Part shown: one piece after another, positions 1-12,466 of the stretch
Numbering within the stretch: position 1 is the first letter of the stretch
How the letters are laid out: each line of letters opens with the position of its first letter
Source: Engraulis encrasicolus
Lineage: Eukaryota; Chordata; Actinopteri; Clupeiformes; Engraulidae
Direction: 5' to 3'
Length of the DNA: 64,000 nucleotides
NCBI RefSeq assembly: GCF_034702125.1
Contig: NC_085857.1
Location: forward strand, 49,919,015-49,983,014
Translations under genes and position numbers: made by a program
The notes under the pieces: model-generated
Database searches by the model: none
The model's input: only the letters and a program-made list of their open reading frames with translations
What the model was told of the DNA's origin: nothing

Positions 1-711
1 TGGAAAGTCCAAGTATACTCAACAATGGAGTAAAAAATGACTGAAACACTCTACAGGTGGCCAGTGGGATTCCAACTGTACAGTAATAATCATACAATAT
101 TGAGTAGGATTATCTCTGAAAATGCCCCACTGACATAAATGTAAAATTAACACATATTTTTAAACAGGGTGAAACGTTATCTGAAACGCATTTAATTTAA
201 ACTCGTTGAGAGTATTAACCATATTAACAAAGAGATGATTTTGTGTCATTAAGCCACACTCACCCATTCTTTCATTATTACTTACACACAAGTCGTGCTC
301 CAAAACATCTCTCAGCACATGGATGACAAAATGTGTGGTCGCTCATGGTAGTCTGTAAATCGCCAATATCCACTGGGGCGTCACCACAGGCGCACGCCGC
401 AGCAGGCAAAGCTCCCGATCACACTGATGAGTGGCAGAGGTGACAGTGGTGGCTATTTCTTTTCTGTTTCCCTTCGCTCCGTCTGTATCTCTCTCTCTAT
501 TACTTCTTTCTTGCACAGTGATTATTTCACTCCTCGCCTCTTTCTCTCCTTCTCTTCCTCTTTCACCTCCTTCCCCTCTCTTTTCTATCACTCATACTTT
601 CTCACCACCCCCCGCTCTCTCTCTCGCCCACGACTGGTGGTACAATTTGCATGAATACTTTGACCAACAACATCACCATTCACCAATGCCTTCTAAATCA
701 CCACCACCGGC
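1..711. other. No gene recognised; CT-rich low complexity
   Basis: I see no supported gene here. Positions 480-640 are strongly pyrimidine-rich, which produces overlapping open frames on both strands made mostly of S, L and F or of R, E and G. There is no recognisable domain and no convincing splice structure. Confidence 0.5.
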
Positions 712-870
712 CTCTGCCGTGGTTCAAACGGCGAAGGCACCATACTGTTATGCCGGGGACCCGGGTTCGAATCCAGCCTGAGGTCATCTTCTGAACCTCC
801 CCCCATCTCTCTCTCTCTCTCCCACCTGTTTGCTCTCACACTCTGTACTGTCGGAATAAGCAAGTTTATT
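712..870 (+). repeat. tRNA-derived SINE-like fragment
   Basis: An RNA polymerase III B-box-like stretch (GGGTTCGAATCC) lies near 764-775. It is followed by a tail running from GAGGTCATCTTC through CCCCATCTCTC and CCACCTGTTTGC. The same order of B box and pyrimidine-rich tail is seen in the clearer SINE at 23386-23576, so this is probably a diverged member of that family. No flanking duplication was found. Confidence 0.5.
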
Positions 871-1234
871 TTTCTAGTTTTTAGTTTCAAGTAAAAAAAA
901 AAACTTTTCAATCTTAATTTAAGTGAAAATAGTCAAAGTTATTCAGACTGGTTTTAAGACATTTGTCCAGTTTACGTCAATATTATAATAATAAGCTTGC
1001 TAAGAGTTCATTTTTTGCAGAGTACCGTCTCTCTTTCTCTCTGATGGACTGAGGTCATGCACAAGGATGATGCATGACAAAGTGAGGACGATGATGACTA
1101 TGATAGCCATAGTCATTAGGCTGAATCAAACCCTGAGACAATGATTTAGGCAAAATGTCATCAACTTTGATTAACATGTACAATACCAGGTCCACGTCAG
1201 CCTGGTTGAGCCTATCAGGAACGTACATGACACA

Positions 1235-1436
1235 GAGGCCAACTAGCAGAGTGTAGCTGGAACATGCTTTGCCTCCCATACCCGAACCGATGAATTGACA
1301 AGAAGTTGACGACCTTGAGACCCCCGAGGGGGCAGACTGCGCAGGAACACCTCGGTTACACTCTGGCACCATGACCCGGATGAGAGTGAGATGTGGGTGG
1401 GGGGGTTGGTGTAACGGAGGCCAACTAGCAGAGTGT
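1235..1436. repeat. Direct repeat of 20 bp around a 162-bp segment
   Basis: The 20-mer GAGGCCAACTAGCAGAGTGT is present identically at 1235-1254 and 1417-1436. It could be a target-site duplication around a short retroposed insert, or an internal tandem repeat. The intervening 162 bp was not recognised. Confidence 0.45.
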
Positions 1437-1874
1437 GGCGTGAAACGTTAGTAAACCTCCCTCCCAAAGCCTCATACAGTAGCGCTGAGCTATCGGTCTG
1501 GACAGGACTGGTCATGATATCAATATTGCTGTCAAAAAATATAAAATTTCATACTGTCGATTTAAAACAATGCTTCTGTAATTTGCTGCCAAATGGTAGG
1601 CTACACTAATACATTCCCCTCCACTTGAGCCATTGCAAGCACAGAGCACCACTGTGTGTTTCTCTATGGCCCTCCACTCACACTGCTGAAGGGAGGGAAG
1701 ATTGTGAATTGTTTAGCACAATTATTTGCTTATGCAGATGTCATATGCACAACACTATGTTTACAGATTCCAATTCCTAAATGTACAAAAAGAAAAGGGC
1801 TTGCTCACCTATAGGGCATCAAATTAACTACAACCGGCCCTGCACATGATGATGAGGATGATACATGACCAAGC

Positions 1875-1970
1875 AATGATGATGATGATGATGATAATGA
1901 TGATAATGATATGATGATAAAGATGATGATGAGGAAGAGGATGATGATGATTATGATGAGGAAGAGGAGG

Positions 1971-2015
<45 letters not shown>

Positions 2016-2150
2016 TTAGCCATATTCATTTCTAAATTTCATTCCTCTCCATCGGTTAGATAACTGCAGTAGGCGCTGGACATGGTATGGCACTAACTGC
2101 AGTAGGCACTGGACATGGTATGGCACTAACTGCAGTAGGCGATGAGGATG
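1875..2150. repeat. GAT trinucleotide array and short tandem repeat
   Basis: Imperfect GAT repeats run to about 2013. At 2055-2150 a unit beginning TAACTGCAGTAGGC and containing CTGGACATGGTATGGCAC is repeated about every 37 bp. The reverse-strand open frame here is poly-I/S/L and not a gene. Confidence 0.75.
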
Positions 2151-3433
<1,283 letters not shown>

Positions 3434-3838
3434 ACAAAAGATGAAAGCAACCAGTATTAGTTCATCAATCAACATTTAGTAATATCGGTCAACATAGGAA
3501 CAATGTTGTAAAAACAATGAAAAGACCATTTTCATGGAGGCCATCTGATATTTAGAGAAAAATGTAAAAAAAAACTTTTGACAGAATATGTACAGAAAAA
3601 GCAGCTAGTGTGAATTCCTGAACACATCACTTCATAGAAACATTTATCTTCTATCCTGTACTGCAAGATATGTACTCATATATATTTGTATTTGCATGTA
3701 ATCTAATTTCCAGTGCGTCCAGTACATTTCTGAATAAAAAGTTAATGCTGAGAGATTAATATACTGTATGAGGTACTATCGGTACAGGAAAAATACAGTA
3801 TGTGTTCAGTGAAACAAAAAAAATTGCCCACTTCTCCA

Positions 3839-3989
3839 GGTAAGGGCTCTGAATTAACCAGCCAAAATCTTATCTTACTAGTCAAACACACACTCGCTAA
3901 TGGGTGTGGCTAAGTTTTCTTTTCTACCAGCCAAAATTAATTTTCACCAGCATTTTGCTGTTTGGCAGGTGTAAATTTAGAGCCTTGCA
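3839..3989. mobile_element. Short hAT-like MITE with 8-bp target duplication
   Basis: Imperfect inverted ends (TAAGGGCTCTGAATT on the left, AAATTTAGAGCCTTG on the right) are flanked by the 8-mer CTTCTCCA at 3831-3838 and 3990-3997. An 8-bp duplication is typical of hAT elements. At about 151 bp it is non-coding. Confidence 0.65.
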
Positions 3990-3997
3990 CTTCTCCA

Positions 3998-4695
3998 CAT
4001 TCCAGCCGATCCCATCCTGCTGCCCTCCCTTCTTCATTACACTCCAATACATTTAGCATTGTAGCAACGCTTTCACCCAAAAGTGACTAGTCTTACAGAA
4101 TACAACAAAGTACTATATTCATGAATAACGTGTTAATATACAATGTCAGTGTTTATAGAAAAGAGCTGAATTCCTTTGTCATACCAGCTCTCCAAATTCC
4201 ACAAACCCCTGGGGTGAGTTTCTCAAAAGAGAAGTTGTTAGCCTGTTAGCAACTTCGGTAGTTGCCAATGGGAAAATGCATTGAAAACAACAAAGTAGCT
4301 AATGTAGTAAGCAACTTTGGTTTTGAGAAATTCACCCCTGTCCTCTTCCCCTCTACTCCACCCCCTCCTCCCCTTCTCCACCTCCATTCACCTCCCCTCT
4401 AACCACTACCCTCCTCCCCTCCCATGCACCTCCCCTTATGCACATCCTTCCATGGTTTCTGGCACTCCTCCAGTTAGTGTTGAATCAGAATGCAGCTAAC
4501 CCTGCTATTCCAGCCATCCTCTCCATAACTCACACACCTCCCATGTTCCCCTGAACATGTTTTTACTCAAAGTGTCTTAGAGCATAGAATAAAATAAAAC
4601 ACTGATTCTCTGAACATTGTGCTGGTCTACAATCTCAGCGTCTGAAGAAAGGAGCTAGCCAGTCCAGCCATCCTCTCCATATTCCACCCACAATC
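3998..4695. other. 3' flank of minus-strand GIMAP with repeated terminal segments
   Basis: A MITE-like inverted repeat occupies about 4211-4340 (left GGGGTGAGTTTCTCAAAA, right TTTTGAGAAATTCACCCC). From 4500 to 4740 the region carrying the stop codon of the minus-strand gene is present about three times in diverged form. Examples are CCAGCCATCCTCTCCATA at 4511 and 4664 and CCAGCCATCTTTTCCATA at 4740. The phrase ATCTCAGCGTC also occurs twice. This indicates local tandem duplication of the gene's 3' end. Confidence 0.55.
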
Positions 4696-5922
4696 TCAGC
4701 GTCGGAAGATGAAAGGACCCAAAAACGCTCCTGCTATTCCAGCCATCTTTTCCATATTCCAGCCACCTCCTTCCGCCTGCCCTCCTTTCCCCCTCCCCCT
4801 CTCCACCTCCATGCCTTTCCCCATCTCCACCTGCCTCCTCAGCTGCCTGTTCTCCTCTCTCAGCTCCTCCACCTCCCTCCGCTTCCTCTCCTCCAGCAGC
4901 CTCTTGAATTCCTCCTCCTGTCTTCTCTGCTCCTCCTGTAGTCTCCTGGTCACCTATAGTTGGAAAGATTTGGAATAAAAAAGTGTAAAAAGCTTTAATA
5001 ACGACTATACAGTAGTTACAATCAGTGGCGGCACAATTGGGCACAGGGCCCCAGGACAAAACCCTGATAGACATGCTAGCCTGGCGATGGCATCCTATTT
5101 ACTCCACCCAAAGATTTTGGCTCCGCACATCGAGCTCAGTTCTCAGTGTTTAGCCAATCAGCAAACAGTTGAGAGTGGTGACGCAGAACTCACCCACGAA
5201 GTCCGTTTGATTGTTTAAGGTATAACTATATCCACACTTCTGTTTTGTTATTTGTATGCTTTTGCAACGCTATACCATAACAGTCATGCTAATAAAGCAC
5301 AATGTGGGGTTTAATTTGAATTTGGAACTCCAATGACTTTTAATGGCAGAGTAAGATCAGACCATCTCCCACCATCCGGAGACGTGTTCCTCTTGGCTTT
5401 TGCCAGACTGTTTGACGGAGTCAACAGTTGCTTTCACCCAGGCTACCCCCATACAGCCTGACAAGGTCGTAATAGGGCCCCCACCACCAATACAGGAGGG
5501 CCCTGGGCCCAGGGGCAAATGCCCTGCTTGCTCCCCTATAGCTCAGCCCCTGATTACAATACACAATAATGTACAGCCTCTGCAGTTCCTCCTCGTGCCT
5601 TCTCTGCTCCTCCTGTAGTCTCCTGGTCACCTATTGTGAGTAGAAAGATTTGGAATAAAAAGTATTAACTCTGTCTTTTCAGCTCATCCTGCACAGTAGT
5701 CTCCTGTAGACACCTGAGCATTTCAATCGTTGCAATCCACCAGTGGCCTGAGGAAGATCCCACTGGTGGATCGAAACGTTGCCGTTTGTATAAAGAAACC
5801 AAGTTTATATTCCCAGCTCATTCCCAGAGTGCAGACCACTTAATCACACAAAAATTAAAACATTAGAGGCTCTGCAGTTCCACCTGCTCCTGCCCACCAC
5901 ACTCCATGGCTGTGTGTGTGTG

Positions 5923-6017
<95 letters not shown>

Positions 6018-7511
6018 GTGCGTGCGTGCGTGCGTGTGTATGAGCAAAGCACCCCAGTAAATATGTAACTATAACTCGCTTTGTAAACAAAGCAGTGTAG
6101 CCGTGTATACGCAGCAAAGTGTAAAGCAATAGCCCAACAGACCAGACTTTGTACACGTAAATCAAGAATTGGCTGATTGCGCTTCTCTGGGGAGGGTTTA
6201 GCTGTCCACCAGACAGCTGTCCAATAATCGAATCACACTTGAGTGCATAATATCATAGAACATGAATGTGAACTTTCAGGAATTGGTTAGAGCAGGTCTA
6301 CTCATTTCAAACCAGAGGTGAGCTCACTTCTTCCACCGAAGCGCTCCAGGCAGGGCATCGAGGATCCAAAGCAAAAATGAATGACAAAGTAATTAACGTG
6401 GTCTGGTAAAACCAGCCAAGTAATGTAGTATGATCTTCTGTATCATCTCACCTCCTCCTGCTGTTTGTGTTGCTCCTCCAGCTTCTGCCGCACCTCCTGC
6501 TGCCTCCTCTCCTCATCAGCCAGCCTGCTCCTCTCCTCCTCCTGTCTTTTCTTCTCCTCCTCCAGACGCCTCCTCTCCCTCTCCACTCTTTGCCTCTCCT
6601 CCCGCTCCTGTCTTTCTTGCCTGTGCCTGAGCTCCATCAGCTCCTTACGCCTCCTCTCCTCCTCCTCCCGTTTCCTCCTCTCTTCCTCCTCCTCCTGCCT
6701 CCTCTTCTTCTCCTCCTCCCTCTGCTGTTTCCGCATCTCCATCTCTCTCCTCATGTCCCCCCATTTGTCCACGCCTTCCTTTCTCGCCGCCTCTGACTCT
6801 GCTGGCGTCACCTCCTCCCCAACAGGGAACGCTCTAATATCCATGCTACCATCTTTGTCATGCTGTCCCAACGCCCTAACATCCATGCTTGTCATGTTGT
6901 TGTTCTGTCTCCCTCCACCCTTGTCCTGTGCTCCCATTCTAACCTCCGTGTTGCTACCCTGCTGCAAGAACTTGTCAGAGCGACAGATCTGTCCTCCACT
7001 CTCCTCTACCAGGTCCTCCACTTTGTCCAGCAGCTCCGCGATCTGGACGCACTGCACCTCAGCCTTGCTATTAAGCGCACTGTACCCTCCGCCGCACCGT
7101 CCAATCAGACCCTTTACTTCCTGCCGAGACAGGAAGTGCTCCCAGCTCCGCCGCGTCAGCTTCTCCCTGCCCGTAAACAGCAGCACGGTTGCCTGGAGAC
7201 CCGACTGGCCCAGGTTCCGAAGGATCCAGTCAATTCCGGTGGAGATGGTGGAGAGACGCCCCGACTCCGGATTGGACTCCGTCTCTGGCTTTCCATGAAG
7301 CAGGGGAACCACCAGGAGGAAGGCGTGAGGACCTGGTACACACAAGGCTAGGCATCTGCGCACATACACACACACACAGAGTATGTGTGTGTGTGTGTGT
7401 GTGAGTGAGTGAGTGAGTGAGTGAGTGAGTGAGTGAGTGAGTGAGTGAGTGAGTGAGTGAGTGAGTGAGTGAGTGAGTGAGTGAGTGTGAGAGAGAGAGA
7501 GAGAGAGAGAG

Positions 7512-7577
<66 letters not shown>

Positions 7578-7651
7578 ACATAATATTATATTAGCACAGA
7601 GAAATAGAGAGAAGAGAGAAAAATGGACATAGATTAACAGGGATATTGAGG

Positions 7652-7697
<46 letters not shown>

Positions 7698-7698
7698 A

Positions 7699-7750
<52 letters not shown>

Positions 7751-8961
7751 AAGAGAGAGAGAGAACAACAAGCCAACAAACAAGAGACAATGCCAAGCAC
7801 CTGTCCAGTTCCTCTCTGCTAGTTCCTGGGTCACCCCTGTCCACCATCAGTGACGTCGGAGTGTCGATCAAAGACACCTTCCTGCCCCCGACGTTCCTTG
7901 TTTCCATGGAGCTCTCCTTGGTGATGTGTTCCAGGAAGGCGTCTGTGCCCAGGATGGCGTTGGCCGTCGTAGTCTTGCCTGATCCCGGCGCTCCCAGCAG
8001 CACCAGCCTCATGTCACCACACGAGGGTGCCCTCCTGCCTCCTATCACAAATGACAAATGGATGGTAAGTGGTTGATAAAAGCAGAAAATGTGCTGTATG
8101 ATGAATTTAGGAGTTATGAAATTGCAGAATAAGTTTTGGAAGACTAATGCCATGGCCATGTTGCATTACATTACATTAATTTGTAATTATTTACAACTTA
8201 ATCAAGCTTTGGTTGAGCTATACTACAATGTACATTTGTATAGAGATTAATAATCACAATTACATAACATAACATATTAAAATACCCAGAGGTGAAAAGT
8301 AACTAATTACTTTACTTGCGTTACTGTAATTGAGTAGCTTTTTTGTGTACTTGTACTTTTTAAACTACTTTTTAAAATTTGTAATTTTACTTTTACTTGA
8401 GTACATTTTCTTTCGAGTAATGTACTTCAGTACATTTTACAGCACAAGCTTTACTGAGTAAAAAACCCCACAAAACTCTAGAATTCTAGCCTAGTTTATA
8501 AAGAGTTGGCGCGTGCAACCTCTCACTCAAACACTGATGGCTGACATGGAGGCTGACGATGGAGATTCACTTAATTCAGAGGAGATCAACATTAGCGGTT
8601 CTTCCTCTAACCCAGTGCACCCCTTGCACATCTAGAGGCAGAAGACGCTGATTGCTAAAAAGTAACTTTTTACTTTTACTCAAAGTACATTGTAAATTAT
8701 TTACTTTTTACTTGAGTAGATTTTTTGACTGGTAAATTTACTCGTACTTGAGTACATTTTCAACAGAGTAACAGTAGGTAGGCCTACTTGTACTTGAGTA
8801 CAGTAGGCCCTATTTTAGTAGGCCTACTCTTTCCACCTCTGAAAATACCTTAGCCTACATACATTACCATATTTTTAATAACACAATACATAGCAGTAAC
8901 TGAAAAGATCACCATAACCTGCACATAAATGTGCTTATTGTTTACCATTAGATGGCGCCAT
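4696..8961 (-). CDS. GIMAP/AIG1-type GTPase with long coiled-coil tail (5 exons)
   Basis: GIMAP proteins are septin-related GTPases that act in lymphocyte survival and on intracellular membranes. My model joins the start codon at 8961-8959 in exon 2 (coding 8961-8946), exon 3 (8041-7801), exon 4 (7355-6452) and exon 5 (4953-4696). All junctions are GT-AG and phases match (1, 2, 0), giving about 472 residues. The start MAPSN has ATGG context. The P-loop GAPGSGKT is at about 22-29, LIDTP follows in exon 3, and the family box PGPHAFLLVV opens exon 4. The usual THGD/THVD G4 box appears as TGREK, so nucleotide specificity may be altered. Residues about 282-435 are a nearly continuous E/K/R/Q coiled coil across exons 4 and 5. 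Unlike the other GIMAPs here, the G domain is split by an intron. The exact symbol cannot be assigned. Confidence 0.82.
5023..5552. mobile_element. Non-autonomous hAT element (530 bp) in intron 4 of the minus-strand GIMAP
   Basis: The left end is CAGTGGCGGCACAATTGGGC; the right end reads inward as CAGGGGCTGAGCTATAGGGG. Both are typical hAT ends. Flanks GTTACAAT (5015-5022) and ATTACAAT (5553-5560) match at 7 of 8 bases. No transposase frame is seen. Confidence 0.82.
5579..5655 (-). pseudogene. Partial duplicate of GIMAP coiled-coil exon 5
   Basis: Read on the minus strand, an acceptor (CACAATAG) is followed by GTGACCAGGAGACTACAGG and about 50 bp nearly identical to the start of exon 5 at 4953. 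The homology includes the upstream intron phrase ATTCCAAATCTTTC. It stops after about 18 codons at a position without a GT donor, just before the hAT insertion. It encodes another short coiled-coil segment (RRLQEEQRRHEEELQR). It looks like a broken tandem exon copy, although inclusion by an unseen donor cannot be excluded. Confidence 0.7.
5735..5771. repeat. Perfect 12-bp hairpin with CTGAGGA loop and GAAAC tail
   Basis: ATCCACCAGTGG (5735-5746) and CCACTGGTGGAT (5760-5771) are perfect inverted repeats. The 13-nt loop contains CTGAGGA, and CGAAAC follows directly. From memory, CTGANGA...GAAAC arrangements recur in dispersed fish repeats and resemble a hammerhead-ribozyme core. The stem placement here does not satisfy a standard hammerhead. 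Confidence 0.6.
5911..6039. repeat. (TG)n microsatellite
   Basis: TG dinucleotides with a short CGTG-variant end near 6012-6036. It lies in intron 4 of the minus-strand GIMAP. Confidence 0.97.
7356..7800 (-). repeat. Microsatellite-filled intron inside the GIMAP G domain
   Basis: This 445-bp intron (donor CAG|GTGCTT, acceptor TGCGCAG|A on the minus strand) consists almost wholly of (GT)n at 7384-7402, (GAGT)n at about 7402-7487 and (GA)n at 7488-7573 and 7660-7762. Only about 100 bp is non-repetitive. Splicing restores the family order EELDR-CLAL-xx-PGPHAFLL. Confidence 0.85.
8287..8841. mobile_element. Non-autonomous hAT element (555 bp), perfect 8-bp duplication
   Basis: Ends are CAGAGGTGAAAAGTA (left) and, reading inward from the right, CAGAGGTGGAAAGAGTA. 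They are flanked by AAAATACC at 8279-8286 and 8842-8849. The interior is rich in GAGTA/TACTT repeats. It lies in intron 2 of the minus-strand GIMAP. Confidence 0.9.
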
Positions 8962-9043
8962 GAGTCAGGAGAAGGCGTCTGTGCAGTCAGTGGTGTGTTG
9001 GAACAGGGTGTCCAGGTCACCAAGCGCGCGAGCAGCCTGCAAC
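8946..9043 (-). other. Start-codon exon (exon 2) of the minus-strand GIMAP
   Basis: The exon begins after a TTCAG acceptor and ends TCTAATG|GTAAAC. Only the last 16 bases code (MAPSN plus one base, phase 1), matching the phase-1 acceptor at 8041. A short frame in the upstream part of this exon ends before the ATG and is taken as untranslated. Confidence 0.7.
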
Positions 9044-9818
9044 CTGAACACAAACAGAACCTTTAGGCGGAGGCCCTGGGGAATTCCAAGAAACATTAAC
9101 TAGGCTGCGATATCATGGGCTGCTGGGACACTGACAGCGTAGCCTACAATTGAATGTTATTAAGTTATAACACTATAATAAGGATATGCAATAATAAAGT
9201 TATAGCCTAATAGCCTAGGCTACGTCCATTAAGAAAGTTGTGTTTTTTTGGGTGACGCGATGTGAGGTGCCTCGCTAAGTGAACAGTAGCCTAGGCCTAA
9301 AGGCAAGAGCATTGTGCGCTTCATTCAGTTCATTTAGCTTACAGCACCGTCAACACTGCAGGGTGCCCCGTTTATGCAGCATAGGCCTACGATGTAAATA
9401 AACAAGGCGTAGTTTATAGTTTGGTCGCCTGCCCTTCGCATGTGGGTTCGGCGGCTATTTATAAAATAAAAAAAAAGCCTGCGATGTCAACGCAGCACCG
9501 AAGTTATACATCTATCGTTTCTATAGGCCTTCTATTGTAGCAAAACAATCAAAGATTATTCCTGAATATGGTGATTTAATCCAGCCATCATGGAAGACGG
9601 AATATTAAATTAGCCTGCCAACACCGAGACCGACGTGACGTCGAGAAGCCAAGGACAGGCGACTGAATCTCGTCTATCAAGTTCAAAACAACGGAAGAAA
9701 GTATAGCCTATAAACCTCTCCCCGTTGTAACACGAACCCTATTGTGAACAGTATGCCAATCCCGGCTGTTGTACTACAGTTGACAATGTTTTAAAATAGC
9801 CAATTACATGAACCTCAC

Positions 9819-9895
9819 CTTGTGTTTTGATGGTTTGGGTATTCTTTTGTTGACTTCCTTCTGCACTAGACACAGCCTCCCCCACTCGAAACTGA
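9819..9895 (-). other. Probable non-coding first exon of the minus-strand GIMAP
   Basis: On the minus strand the sequence ends CAAAACACAAG|GTGAGG, a good donor, about 0.8 kb upstream of exon 2. The 5' end is a guess, placed next to the ISRE-like motif. Confidence 0.45.
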
Positions 9896-9899
9896 AAGT
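9888..9899 (+). promoter_or_regulatory. ISRE/IRF-like motif GAAACTGAAAGT
   Basis: GAAACTGAAAGT fits the IRF/ISRE core GAAANNGAAA exactly. It lies within or just upstream of the presumed first exon of the minus-strand GIMAP and about 0.5 kb from the duplicated block at 10411. Interferon or IRF control is an inference from the motif alone. Confidence 0.55.
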
Positions 9900-10410
9900 A
9901 TTCAGTCGCGCGGGTCGAGGGTCAAATGCATAAAAATAAAAGTCCTGCAGACTCTGCCTGTCATTTCAGAAGGTCAATATTCACGAGAAAATAAGAATGA
10001 CTGATTAATTATTTTATTTATTTTTTACAAATAAATTATCAATAGGGTAGAAAAAACAACTGACTTTACCGGTCAATTTTAACCACTTCCACAGTGGAAT
10101 AGCCTAGTGGCAACATATGAAGGGGGCAATTATCAGGCCATAGGCTATTGTTTTGAGCCAAGGTGTTGGCCGTTTTCTGACATTGTCTCTGAAAAGGTGG
10201 AAAAAGCTACCTGCTTCAGAGTAAGGGTCACTCATCTGCATATCCCTGTAAATTCTTTGTCCTGCCTGCCTAGTTGGCCGATATCCACATGTTGATTGCT
10301 CCACACTATTTTGCTCTGCAATTCTTGTTCACTTGCTTACTGCTCAATATTTTCCACACAATCTGTTCTTGTAAAGTACGGCCTTTCTGTATGCTGGATA
10401 AGAGTTGCAG
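9896..10410. other. Intergenic, presumed GIMAP promoter region
   Basis: Apart from the ISRE-like site at its left edge I see no gene or clear repeat. The small open frames have no recognisable protein character. Confidence 0.4.
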
Positions 10411-10912
10411 GTGTGTAGTAGGCTATTAGGCCACTTGCACTGGAGTTTCTACCTTAGTTGCTCTCTGAAAAAAAGACATGCTGCCCTGCATTTGCTGATT
10501 AGCATTTTCCACATCACAATATCAATAATAGGTTTCATTATGACAATGCACCACTCATCCCTAATTGGTCTGACTGTAACATCGGACCTAGCCAAGCACC
10601 TTTGACATTGATCTTGGACCCTTAATTAATTACTTGGTTATACTGTATCACTGTATATGTAGCACTGTGACTTCATATACATAATACAATATAGGCCTAC
10701 CAACGATTCTCAAGACGGCAAATATAAATTATGCATGCATCAGAAGTCAGAACATTGTAGTCCCCTGGTTAAAGTGATTAAAATAGTTGAGATGATAATA
10801 GTCTCATTTGTCTCCATTGTCTGCCTCTACTGTTTCCTGAGAAATGAAACTCGTGGATTGTCATGGAAAGTGCACGTGCAAGTGCACGTGAAAGTGCAAG
10901 AGAGAGAGAGTG

Positions 10913-10957
<45 letters not shown>

Positions 10958-11737
10958 CATGTGGACATATGAAAGAACAAATCTATAAATATCCATTTTA
11001 TTAAATGTTATTGATAGGTTGGCTATTTTGTTTTTTCTGAAATTCAATCACAAGTTATTAACTAGGAGATACAAATAAAAATACCCCTGTTTACTTTGCA
11101 TGATGTCATTTCACCATATAGTGCACATCACTGTTTCTTAACTGAGTCTGCCCAAAAGCGGGTTGCAGTTATCCTGTGGGCCGCGGAGCAGTGCTATAAA
11201 TCTAGTCACACAATCGAAACAAGATGCTATATTTAGTAAATGATTGTGATGTGGAACAGAGAGCAAACCATGGTTAATACATTAGTTATTAGACTTGCTG
11301 TATACAAGCATACAAGGACAATGCTGATGCATATTATTAAATGCAAATCTCTATCCCATGTATCCCCCCCCCCCCTCTCTTGCTCTCTGTCCCATTCTAA
11401 TCTTTTGTCTTATCTCTCTCCTTCTATCTTTCTTATACTCTCTTGCTTTCTGTCCCACTATCTCTACCCCCCAACACCCATTTCTTTCTGCACCACCCTT
11501 TGTTGCTCTCTGCCCCAGGGGCGTAGGCAAAAATAATAAAACAGGTGGGCCCAGAAAAAATCGGACGGGTCCAACCCTAATAAAACCGCGCTCAAAAATG
11601 ATACTTTGACATTGAAATCATAGAATTCACAGAAGATGATCCAGACTTTTGACAAAATTATTAATTATCGCTCAGTACTATGCCATTAATTATAGCTCAA
11701 TGAGGCAACAGTTGACTGTAAAGTGTGAATGGGGAGG
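10411..11737. repeat. Segmental duplication, copy A
   Basis: Sequence beginning GGTGTGTAGTAGGCTATTAG is repeated almost identically at 11913 (copy B), through the GA microsatellite and on to about CAAGTTGACTG-like sequence near 11720. Copy A lacks the 1.4-kb transposon present in copy B, so it serves as an empty-site reference. The small frames inside both copies are identical non-coding shadows. Confidence 0.93.
10834..10843 (+). promoter_or_regulatory. STAT-like site in copy A
   Basis: TTCCTGAGAA fits TTC-N4-GAA (a STAT6/BCL6-type palindrome) and runs into ATGAAAC, making a composite GAAA pair. It is conserved in copies B and C. Confidence 0.35.
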
Positions 11738-12336
11738 GCCTGGAGGGCCCCCCACCCACCCCCATCCTAGCTACATGACTCCACGTCAGGGGATTTCCTT
11801 AGTTTGCCTTAAGAAGGAAAAAAACATTCAACTTTTTATCAGACTGTAATAAAGGACACACCTGTACTTTAGGTTGTAGGTGTGTCTCCTTCCCACCCCC
11901 TCCCTCCCTGCAGGTGTGTAGTAGGCTATTAGGCCACTTGCACTGGAGTTTCTACCTTAGTTGCTCTCTGAAAAAAAGACATGCTGCCCTGCATTTGCTG
12001 ATTAGCATTTTCCACATCACAATATCAATAATAGGTTTCATTATGACAATGCACCACTCATCCCTAATTGGTCTGACTGTAACATCGGACCTAGCCAAGC
12101 ACCTTTGACATTGATCTTGGACCCTTAATTAATTACTTGGTTATACTGTATCACTGTATATGTAGCACTGTGACTTCATATACATAATACAATATAGGCC
12201 TACCAACGATTCTCAAGACGGCAAATATAAATTATGCATGCATCAGAAGTCAGAACATTGTAGTCCCCTGGTTAAAGTGATTAAAATAGTTGAGATGATA
12301 ATAGTCTCATTTGTCTCCATTGTCTGCCTCTACTGT

Positions 12337-12346
12337 TTCCTGAGAA
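12337..12346 (+). promoter_or_regulatory. STAT-like site in copy B
   Basis: Same TTCCTGAGAA followed by ATGAAAC as at 10834. It is about 2.5 kb upstream of the presumed first exon, or 1.1 kb without the inserted transposon. Confidence 0.35.
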
Positions 12347-12383
12347 ATGAAACTCGTGGATTGTCATGGAAAGTGCACGTGTT

Positions 12384-12466
<83 letters not shown>

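Noticed and set aside
6443..7351. Plus-strand L/S/P-rich open frames opposite the GIMAP coiled coil
   Set aside because: Antisense shadows of E/K/R-rich coding sequence.
7230..8159. A single 309-codon minus-strand protein reading from the GIMAP P-loop straight through the GA/GAGT repeats
   Set aside because: The repeat part has clean donor and acceptor sites, and splicing restores the conserved GIMAP sequence on the other side; the read-through frame loses it.
8959..9043. A short frame (LQAARALGDLDTLFQ...) that looked like the last exon of another gene
   Set aside because: It ends just before an ATG whose 16 coding bases splice in phase to the GIMAP exon, so it is better read as 5' untranslated sequence.
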